Origin: Takakia lepidozioides | Taxonomy: Eukaryota > Streptophyta > Takakiopsida > Takakiales > Takakiaceae | DNA length: 64,000 nucleotides | Direction of reading: 5' to 3' | Assembly: GCA_030704615.1 (NCBI GenBank) | Contig: CM060734.1 | Coordinates: forward strand, 2,294,001-2,358,000 | Shown here: positions 56,472-64,000 of the stretch, piece by piece | How positions within the stretch are numbered: position 1 is the stretch's first letter | How the letters are laid out: every line of letters starts with the position of its first letter | Made by a program: the position numbers and the translations under genes | The notes under the pieces: model-generated | What the model was told of the DNA's origin: nothing | Seen by the model: only the letters and a program-made list of their open reading frames with translations | Database searches by the model: none

Positions 56472-56909
56472 CTAATTCTGGACTTTTGGCTTAAATCCGG
56501 ACCAAACTTAATGTATTGCTCAATTAAAATTAGTTCAAATATTAATAATATTATGGTGTAATGTGTGAATGAACTTTGTGAAATTAAAGGTGATGTCGTA
56601 CTTGCTTCAAAATGTGTCAAATAAGAGGTCCAATTGACATTGAAGTGCTTGTGGAGTTGCAATACTCAACAATTCATCGAACGTCCACTAGAAAGTCGAA
56701 TGATGTCATAATATTACATTATATAATCACGATAAACAAATGTGTCGCATCGAACATCGGGCAGACTCCTACTCGATACAACTTGGTAATTTTAATTGAA
56801 TCTTCATGTCAAGCACATTCACAGACAACACCATTGGAATGATGTTTTGGGTTTAACAAGGGCAGTAAAATTTTAAAATAACAAAGATACCATAGGAAGA
56901 GGTACCAGG

Positions 56910-57195
56910 AAAGGGAAAGGAAGGGAAGGGTAAGGGTTTAGGGGTAATGGCTTAAGGGTAAAGGTTTAGGGTTTAGAGTGAGGTTTTAGGGCAAGGGTTT
57001 AAGGCAAGGGTTTAAGGTACAAATGGACAAACAAATACTGAAGACTCGCACTCGCTAGAACTTAGTGTTGTTAGTATGGTAGAAAATTAAAAAAAAATGG
57101 AGAAACTAATATTATGGAAGAGGTAAGGGTAAGGATAAGGGTAAAGGTTTAGGGTTTACGGTGAGGGTTTAGGGTTTGGGTTTAAGGTACAAATG
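56910..57195 (+). repeat. Degenerate TTTAGGG interstitial telomeric repeats, duplicated
   Basis: Two blocks (56923-57025 and 57118-57190) of GGGTTTA/AGGGTTT variants on the plus strand. Each is followed by the same roughly 57-bp sequence (GGTACAAATGGACAAACAAA ... CTTAGTGTTG), at about 57016-57073 and 57185-57240. The TTTAGGG unit is the Arabidopsis-type plant telomere repeat. The copies are too degenerate for an active chromosome end. Confidence 0.8.
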
Positions 57196-57293
57196 GACAA
57201 ACAAATATTGAAGACTCGCATTCGCTAGAACTTAGTGTTGAGTGATTGCAAGCTAGAGTGGACCAAAAGTGGCAGATCATGAGTAAATAAAGT

Positions 57294-58009
57294 GGCGTTC
57301 CGGTCAGGGGGGCAATGGAGAAGTCCCCTGCCTTCTTCCAAACACTATTGGAGGCTTGTACGCGGGTTGGGGGACGGGTTATTGACCTCACTGCTGGCAC
57401 AGGTAATTCTATGATCGCAACCACTTTCTGCAGCCGACATTTGATGGCCTTCTCGAACGACAAGGAACTGTTGGAGAGCAAGCTAAACGGACTGCATGTC
57501 GAAGTGCAGTTGGACTTCACCGGGAGGGCCCGTGTTTCTGACGACTCCATTGGCGATGACGACGACATCGAGATCGCAGACGATCCCTTCTTGGGTGAGT
57601 AAGGTACTAACTGTCATTTAAACCGAATATTCCCATCGTTGAGGATACTTCCGCTTCTGAAAAGGTAGTTCGTTGCGGAACTGACGAGCATCTGTTTTTT
57701 TGCAGGTCCCCGACTCCACCAAGGGGAAAGAAGAGGCGACGCGGACCATACTTGCCGCAACATATCATCAGCCCTCCACAACCCTTCGATCTTCCTATAT
57801 ATGTTAAGCCTCTGGCTGAGAGGCATGCAGAAGTGGAGGAGGCTGCAATAGATAGTTTGCCATTTTGGCCTATGGAAAAGAAGGCAAAAAGACTACATAG
57901 AGTGAAGCAGGCATACATAGAAGCGGAAGCAGTAGAAGACAACGAGGGATGTGAGGATAATGTAGAGGCTGAGGAGGGGAAGAACGGTTTATTTGGGGAT
58001 ACTTGTTGA
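57294..58009 (+). pseudogene. M3 methyltransferase C-terminal fragment
   Basis: Starts after an in-frame stop at 57288 with GVPVRGAMEKSPAFFQTLLEAC, aligning to the M1 and M2 methyltransferases. Motif I reads VIDLTAGTGNS and is closer to the DPFxGSGTT consensus than either other copy; CSRHLMAF and NDKELL follow. Here the intron found in M1 and M2 inside the motif I glycine is absent. An acidic region ends at a GTGAGT donor (57595), a 111-bp intron contains a palindrome, and the second exon from 57706 encodes a basic then acidic tail to the stop at 58007-58009. The two exons do not join in the same frame as drawn. The ParB part and the transposase are missing. Confidence 0.75.
57667..57682. repeat. 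M3 palindrome in methyltransferase intron
   Basis: AGTTCGTTGCGGAACT, one mismatch from the downstream M3 palindrome AGTTCCGTGCGGAACT. Confidence 0.75.
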
Positions 58010-58479
58010 TGGTTTGGTAGATTTTTAGCATTGCAGGCTAAGTTCGGATGGAGGCGGACCTCTTTGTCATCATAATTTCTACATGGACTCATCTCAGTTC
58101 TGTGCTGAACTGAGTTGGGCTTGCATACCTTGTGTTGCTTTCGCTATGCAATGTGCTAATTGTGATGTGTATGTTTGGGCCAATTGCTTAAGTAACTCCT
58201 GATAATCAATCAGCAAGTCATTTTGTTACTTGAAAAAGGTGCTTGAGAAAACAATTAAAGTGACCAATGGGAACGTAGGAACCGTTTAGGGTTGTCCCTT
58301 GAAAAGCGTTGTCCCTTGAAAGATAAAGATGAAAAAGATTAAGGACGACGAGACACCAAGGCAAGAAGGACACAGAGGACTCAAGAACACAGATCATAAT
58401 AAAAGAAAAAGAAAAATAAGATGAGGGGGTGTAGCATTTGCGCAACAAACAAACAATTATGTATGGAATATAATTAGAA

Positions 58480-59165
58480 TGTCCTCAAGATACGGGATTA
58501 CAGTACCAAATGCCGATCTTATCACATTTTTAGTACCATCCAACTATGTAATTATAAGCAAAAGAATATTTTGCTGGATATATAGACAGTCATTATCGAA
58601 TATCAGAAGAGAATATTCTCTAATAGAGCGATTAAGTAATATAGATATATACATTCAATATTAATATATTAATATAATATAATATAATAAAAGAATGTTG
58701 TATGTTATCATATAGAATAATTACGACATTTCTAAATATTTTTAATCTAATAAACTGCATATATGATTATTTTTGACACTGACACATAAATTTATACGAA
58801 TGCGAATAAATTATACAGTATATTGTAATTTTACTGTACTAATATTGCATGAATAACATTATATATTATCATTTATAATTCTAAAATATACTGCACAGTA
58901 ATGAAAAACCAAATGCCGAGGATTATTCATAATTCAGAGAAAATTACATTTATAAACTTTTAATTAATTAATTATTCACAATCTTTCAATAATCAGTTAG
59001 ATATATTTGTTGAATTTGGGTAAAGATTACATTATGTCATAATCTACAATAATTTAAATTACACGAACTTAAATTAATTACTTAAGAGACTAGTTAATGT
59101 CGTAATAATCGTATTACCATTAATATTAGAATTTACAATCTTTATGCAAAGTAAATGTTTGCGGA
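58480..59165. other. Very AT-rich block
   Basis: About 690 bp of strongly AT-rich, TAATATA-rich sequence with sharp borders to GC-balanced DNA on both sides. No ORF is supportable. It could be a MITE-like or organelle-derived insertion; no inverted ends were identified. Confidence 0.5.
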
Positions 59166-59218
59166 ATTGACGTAGTGGGAAAGTGCAGGGTCAACAGGCG
59201 GGTCTATTAATAAATGTC

Positions 59219-59372
59219 AGTTCCGCACGGAACTTCGTACCAGAGCGACAGAGGAAAATGTCAGGCCTGAGTTACACGCACGTCCGCAGTTCCGTGCGGT
59301 CAACGCCGTACTGGAGAATGTGGGGTCTGTTTGCTTGCTTTGTCGTTCTGGCACGCAATTCCGTGCGGAACT
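59219..59372. repeat. M3 palindromes at 69-bp spacing
   Basis: Three copies start at 59219 (AGTTCCGCACGGAACT), 59288 (AGTTCCGTGCGGTCAA) and 59357 (AATTCCGTGCGGAACT). The interval is exactly 69 bp twice. Further half-sites CCGCAGTTC occur near 59632 and 59800. Confidence 0.88.
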
Positions 59373-59600
59373 GCGGGTGTGCGGGTAACATATTCCCAAC
59401 GTTACCATCCTTTCTTGTCAAATTAACTCCAACATTCCTCCGAACCAAATCATTAATTTCAAGCGCAGTTTGGCTGGATTTCCATATGGTTTGTCGTCTC
59501 TTTTCCTGCTTCGCCCGCCCGCCCGCATTATCCCATATCGTTTGCAAATACTTCAATCCCCTGTATATATATGGAAACGTGATATTCACTTCCAGCTGGT

Positions 59601-59828
59601 GTGACATTGGATGGCGGCGAGTTGGAATACCCGCCGCAGTTCATGGGGGGCATGCTCTTCGCAGGATATTCCAAATCATCCTCATCCAATTCCATCGTCC
59701 TCTATTTTCCTGTCCTCCCACCCAGAATGTATGGTCTTGTATTATACCGGCGAAGACGCGTGTATTTCAGCGGATTCATCATTTTCTGCTTGAATCCGCA
59801 GTTCGCGCCAGACCTCTCGACAGACTAA
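59601..59828 (+). CDS. M3 distal small ORF, unknown
   Basis: 75 codons in the same direction as the methyltransferase fragment, in the position of the M1 left-end ORF (after the palindrome cluster). It has hydrophobic and basic parts (YGLVLYRRRRVYF) and no recognised motif. It may be a chance frame. Confidence 0.25.
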   Translation: MTLDGGELEYPPQFMGGMLFAGYSKSSSSNSIVLYFPVLPPRMYGLVLYRRRRVYFSGFIIFCLNPQFAPDLSTD

Positions 59829-59953
59829 CTGACGACCGACTTCGGGGTCTATGGCAGGGAGGCAGGGTTTTTGCTTTGGGTTAGGTTCGGGTTAGGTTCG
59901 GGCCCGGAATTATGGGAAATATTTCCCAAAATTAAGTATTATACCTCTTCTGC

Positions 59954-60760
59954 TCACAACATTTTCTGCTCACGCTCACGAGAAACACTGCCTCCCATCG
60001 ATGCCGTAGTTGGCACTGTCTCAGCCAATGTGAAAGACTGCGGAAGCCTTGTCTGTCGACTTGCTTCCCCCCCTTTGTGGATCAAAATCCACATCCGCTC
60101 CTCTTGGCTCAGGAGCACAAGTTGCTGCTCGAGTGACAGCCGCTGCATAGTCCACATGCAATGGTCAAGCAAGTGCGGCTCCACACATGAAGCCCATACC
60201 AATCTGGTCTTCCCTAGGCATAGGAGGTTGTGCAGGTGGGGCTTGAACCTCAGGCCTTGGAGCTGGCGCAACGTGAGTAGTTGCCATGGCAGCAAGCCGT
60301 TGCTCTAGCTGGGCAAGCCTATCCACCATGCCTTGGTCTTGATCTTGACCCTGTGCTCCTTGTTTTTGGTTACGACCTCCACCACGACCTCTGCCTCCTC
60401 TACCTCTCTGGACTACATTGCCTCGTCCTCGGCCAAACTGGCCAGGCCGCAGCTCAGGATGCAAGTCATAACAATGGACCTCCTCATGCCCATACTTGCC
60501 ACAATGCACACACTGTGGTTGTGTAGGCTGTGCCTGTGCCGGCCCTTTGCCTCTCTCTCCGGGCAATCTCTCTTAACATGGGGTCCTCCACAATCCCAAC
60601 ATGTCACATCCGACTGTTGTTGGCCTGAGAATGAAGGAAGTGACCTCTGCAATTGAGATCATCTATGTCCTTCCCTGGGCTTCGCCTGAGGTTGCCTTGA
60701 GAACGTTGGGGTAGTGGTTGTTGTTGGCTAGGAGCCCCACTTCGTTGTGTCTCCTTACCA
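59954..60760 (-). pseudogene. Ty3-type gag fragment with two zinc knuckles
   Basis: Reading the minus strand, frame 60652-60540 gives CWDCGGPHVKRDC and frame 60566-60165 gives CVHCGKYGHEEVHC. An RGRGGRGRGGG stretch, a Gln-rich coiled segment (DRLAQLEQRLAAM) and a Pro-rich part follow. The 59954-60295 frame prolongs it after a stop. The knuckles and RG-rich part identify retroelement gag (nucleocapsid). It is not R1 or R2 gag; it could belong to the R3 lineage. Confidence 0.7.
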
Positions 60761-61003
60761 AACCCCACCATGACCACTCGCTCCTCTATAGGTGGTTGGT
60801 CCGGAATTATTGTGGCCGGCCAACCCTAGAGCGTGATGTCGGTGGTGAGGCTGGGATGATGACCAGCAGACCATCATTGTTTTTTTTTATGGTGAGGCCG
60901 GGGTGATGACCAGCAGATCATAGGAGTATCTGCGGTGGATGCAGATGCAAGTGCAAGTGCAGGTTCATGTTAGGAATCTAGTACATAAGCCGCAACAAGT
61001 TCT
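60761..61003. other. Spacer between gag fragment and PPR region
   Basis: Contains a direct repeat of GGTGAGGCTGGGATGATGACCAGCAGA-like sequence (about 60848-60875 and 60890-60918). No gene seen. Confidence 0.4.
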
Positions 61004-62560
61004 CTACCCGGTTACCTTGTGAAAAGGGGGATTAGAGACAGGTTGATAGCCGGTTTGAGTGTGAGTTTTCATCACGGAGGTGCCACCATTGCTGAGGAGA
61101 GTGCCGGTACGAGCACCAGCGATTTCCACATCCTTCATGCTATGCATACCCTGCAAGCATTGCACTCCAGGACACCACATCTCGTTCAACCATAGTGTCG
61201 AACACTCCCTTTGCATCCTCGATGCACCCACATTATGCATACATGTCCACTAGGGCATGTTTTAGAATGACATTTGGTACAATTCCAGCTCTGACGATGT
61301 CGCCATTGACATGTGGTACACTTTTAGCTTTGAGGATGTCACCATGGACCTCTTTTTTCCCTTTTCTAGGGCTCCCAGGCTTGCACACGCATTGCAAACA
61401 ATAACAATCATGATGTGGTTCGGCTTCACCCCTTCGTACATCATTCGCTCATCCAAAGCATCGTACCACATACATATCTGAATCTGCGGAGATGCTCTAT
61501 AGAGCCTCTTTCAGTTTGCCTACCTCACAAAGCATCTTCACATGCCCAGAAGAGCCAGAAGAGGCATCATGGACTCCCCTCTCTTTATCCTCTTTTCAGA
61601 AGCCAACGAGCTAACTTACAGAATGCAGTATGCATCTCAGGGCCGAGCCTCCATCCCGCACCAAGCTGTGCATATCCTGCGATCATGGCGTTACAAGGCA
61701 CCACAACTCCTTCAGTCATATTGTCGAACACTCCCTTTGCATCCTCGATGCACCCACAACTGACATACATGTCCACGAGGGTATTGTTTAGAACAATATC
61801 TGTTTCAATTCCCGCTTTGATGATGTCACCATGGACCCTCTCTGCCCTTTTTCCAGGGCTGCTAGGCTTGCACACGCATTGCAGACACCAAGACACAAAT
61901 AAGGTGATGTGATTGGGCTTCACCCCTTCCCACCATTTTCTCATAGGTCTCCAAAGCCTCCATCTCGCACCCATGCTGTGCATATCCTGCAATCATTGCA
62001 CTCCAAGACACCACATTTCGTTCAGCCATTAGGTCAAACACTCCTTTTGCATCCTCAATGCACCCACATTTAGCATACATGTCCACCAGGGTAGATTTTC
62101 AGAATGACATCTGGTAAAATTCCAGCTTTGATAATGTCCCCATGGACTTCCTTGCCCTTATCCAGCGCTGCCAGACTCGCACACACCTTGCCAAACAAAA
62201 ACCTGGGGTGATCTGGTCGGGTTTCACCTCTTCCCTCATCATTTGCTCATAGGTCTCCAAAGCCTCCATCCCGCGCCCCTGTTGTGCATAAGCTGTGATC
62301 ATCGCAGTCCAAGACACCATATCTCGTTCGGCCATATTGTCCAACACTCCTTTTTGCATCCTCGATGCTCCCCACATTTTGCATACATGTTCATCAGAGC
62401 AGTGTCCAGAACAACATCTGGTATGATTCCAAGCTTCGACAATGTCAACATGGACCTCTTTGCCTTTTTGCAGCAAGGTTTGCCAGGATCACACACGCAT
62501 TGCAAACACACAGTACATGAAGGAAGGAAGAAGAAGGAGATGGAGGTCGCGTTCGCCTAG
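61004..62560 (-). pseudogene. Degenerate PLS-type PPR repeat array
   Basis: At least four tandem units of about 300-340 bp on the minus strand, each near the 102-residue length of a P-L-S triplet. They show the phrases [64 protein letters not shown] and VKPDQIT. Frames break several times (61992-61585, 62086-61862, 62476-62099, 61471-61262). PPR proteins bind organellar RNA one base per repeat. The array is not in frame with the E domain at 62982-63572 and lies downstream of it, so it is a separate pseudogene or a scrambled part. Confidence 0.8.
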
Positions 62561-62981
62561 CAGGGTGACTTGGAAATCTTGCTAAGTCCTCGGCCCCCTC
62601 ACTGCGACTTACGGAGCTCACAACCCGAGCTCCCTATCAATTGTCCCGTTCGCAATTCGACGCATGTCATTGTAATTTCAAAATAGTGCCATATTGGTTA
62701 CAATTTGATAAAAATGTCCCCGGGGGGTCCAACCAGCAGTCGTCAACACGACTGCAAATTTCATTAATATAAAAAATATGTTTTTTTTCAATTTTTGGAA
62801 ATCAGCCTATAAATCGGCGTGAAACCCCGAGTTCACTTCTGCCACTTGTATACTCCATCTTTTATGCCAGCGTGGCATAAAAACGACTACGACGACTGGC
62901 AAGTCGTCATTCACAACCTGGAGTCCCACGAGCAGTCGTTTCGGACAGAATCGCAACCGCGAGTCGGGTGCGAAAAAACAC
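62561..62981. other. Spacer inside the PPR region with AGTCGT-rich sequence
   Basis: No gene. Repeated GTCGT/ACGAC motifs lie at about 62730-62760 and 62880-62970, which could pair as hairpins of an inserted element. Confidence 0.35.
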
Positions 62982-63579
62982 CTATTCCTTGTAGTGTTTC
63001 ATCTTCCCAGACAATCTTCTCAACTCAGCATGGATTTCCGTAATTCTGGGATGCAACTTGTCATCTACAACGAAGGTGTGCACCTTGTTGCCAACCTCAA
63101 TGCAGCAGCGACCTGGCTCGTTTCCAACCCCTTTGACCTTCATCATTCTTCTCACTTTTGCAGTATCATCCCACCTGCCAGCTACAGCATAGATGTTTGA
63201 GAGCAACACATAAGTCCCAGCATCCTGTTCAGCCCACATGAGGATAGATGTTGTTGCACGTTCAGCCATCTCCACATTGCCATGGATTCTGCAAGCACCA
63301 AGCAAGGCCTTCCACACCACAACACCTGGATTTATGGGCATTTTATTAATCAGGTCCACTGCCTCATCCGGTTGTCCCGCACGTCCAAGAAGGTCCACCA
63401 TGCAGCCAAAGTGCTTTACTGTCGGAGTGACACCATGATCTTGACTCAGGGAATCAAAGTAGCGTCTTCCTTCATTCAGTAGGCCAGCGTGGCTGCATGT
63501 AGAGAGAACACTTATAAAGGTGATGTTGCATGGCTTCAAGCTGTTCTTTTGCATTCCTTCAAATAGTTGCACGACCTCC
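62982..63579 (-). pseudogene. PPR protein C terminus (last PPR and E/E+ domain), 5' part lost
   Basis: An open frame of 196 residues from Met at 63572, though coding continues upstream (EVVQLFEGM) to the CACTA insertion at 63580. The last PPR motifs (ITFISVLSTCSHAGLLNEGRRYF) precede the E1/E2 motifs (MVDLLGRAGQPDEAVDLI, GVVVWKALLGACRIHGNVE, TYVLLSNIYAVAGRWDD) and the start of E+ (CCIEVGNKVHTFVVDDKLHP). It stops right after KMKHYKE, before the position of a DYW deaminase domain. Such proteins take part in organellar C-to-U RNA editing. Confidence 0.85.
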
Positions 63580-64000
63580 CACTACTGCAAAAAGGGGGGG
63601 GTTTACGACGCCCACGGCCCGGCGCACGCGGCACCGTGCGACCCCACTTATTAGCGACGCCAAGAGGGTCGCTATTCAGGGGTCGGTATTATACCGACCC
63701 CTGAGGGGGCGCTATACTGAAATCCCAGCAAAATGAGGATCCCAAAATGACTAAGTCATTGGGACAGACCCCCCTGGCGTCGCTAATACCGCGGGGTTGA
63801 TTTCCCGTCGGTTTCTTCCTGCGACGCCCCTGCCGACGGTCCCCATCCGACGCCTCTGGGGTCGGATTAGGGTTTTTTCCCCCCAAACGACCTACGGGCC
63901 AACCAAATATATTTTTAACACTGTCTACCGTCGTCCTGGGCGTCGCTTTAAACGGGGAATTTGATTATTAAAGTTCTGATTTTGATTTTTAATTATTTAA
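63580..64000. mobile_element. CACTA (En/Spm)-type transposon end
   Basis: Begins CACTACTGCAAAAAGGGGGG exactly where the PPR frame is cut. Subterminal GCGACGCC/GACGCC motifs repeat in both orientations (about 63615-63950). A perfect 14-bp hairpin with a single T centre lies at 63676-63704, with arms of GGGGTCGGTAT type. The CACTA terminus and repeated subterminal motifs are diagnostic of this superfamily. The rest lies outside the window. Confidence 0.82.

Larger units (their letters stand above)
57294..59900 (+). mobile_element. M3: truncated third MULE/ParB-methyltransferase element
   Basis: The methyltransferase C terminus, its own palindrome AGTTCCGTGCGGAACT in the intron and downstream, and an ORF at the position equivalent to the M1 left-end ORF suggest the distal part of an M1-type element in inverted orientation. 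The left side ends next to telomere-like repeats. The right end is not resolved. An AT-rich block (58480-59165) may be a separate insertion. Confidence 0.5.

Noticed and set aside
56910-57195. True chromosome end
   Set aside because: The repeats are degenerate, interrupted and flanked on both sides by transposon sequence.
59876-59906. GGGTTAGGTTCGGGTTAGG as telomeric repeat
   Set aside because: Only two short units with a different sequence from TTTAGGG; too little to call.

Overview
This is nuclear DNA of a plant-lineage (streptophyte) eukaryote, made almost entirely of nested and decayed mobile elements. Pointers are Tat/Athila-type and chromodomain Ty3 retroelements, a CACTA-type transposon end, degenerate TTTAGGG interstitial telomeric repeats, GT-AG introns, and a PLS-type pentatricopeptide (PPR) gene with an E domain. 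The PPR style suggests a non-seed land plant or a close charophyte relative; I cannot name the species.

Layout. 1-28.1 kb is one minus-strand Tat/Athila-like retroelement (R1) split by two insertions. The first is a 14.55-kb MULE-like DNA transposon (M1, 3724-18273) with terminal inverted repeats and a 10-bp target duplication. The second is a 6.96-kb chromovirus (R2, 18357-25318) with two nearly identical LTRs and a 5-bp target duplication. 28.1-30.0 kb is sparse and holds one unrecognised broken ORF. 30.0-41.1 kb is a second, strongly diverged relative of M1 (M2). 41.7-50.2 kb is a LINE with an unusual architecture: a 2A-like peptide near the ORF2 start and a chromodomain-like C terminus. 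50.2-53.0 kb is a third Ty3-type pol fragment (R3). 53-57.2 kb is mostly anonymous, with short dyad-symmetric tandem arrays, a LINE endonuclease fragment and telomere-like repeats. 57.3-59.9 kb holds a fragment of a third relative of M1 (M3). 60-60.8 kb is a retroelement gag fragment. 61-63.6 kb holds PPR sequence, cut at 63580 by a CACTA-type end that runs out of the window.

The most interesting content is the M1/M2/M3 family. M1 and M2 each carry two divergent, intron-containing genes. One encodes a ParB-like domain fused to a beta-class-like (motif IV before motif I) DNA-methyltransferase fold. The other encodes a MULE-type DDE transposase with a WRKY/GCM1-like N-terminal zinc domain and a C-terminal SWIM finger. 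Each element is studded with its own perfect or near-perfect palindrome: ATTTCGGCGCCGAAAT in M1, TGATCGGTACCGATCA in M2, AGTTCCGTGCGGAACT in M3. These lie in introns, between the divergent genes and near the ends, often at a near-constant 63-66 bp or 69 bp spacing. The coding sequences are recognisably homologous while the palindromes are unrelated, which suggests an element-specific self-recognition or modification system. This is inference from sequence only.

Most ORFs are defunct. M1, M2, the R2 gag and LINE ORF1 are broken mainly by in-frame stop codons rather than frameshifts, a pattern compatible with deamination of methylated cytosines.
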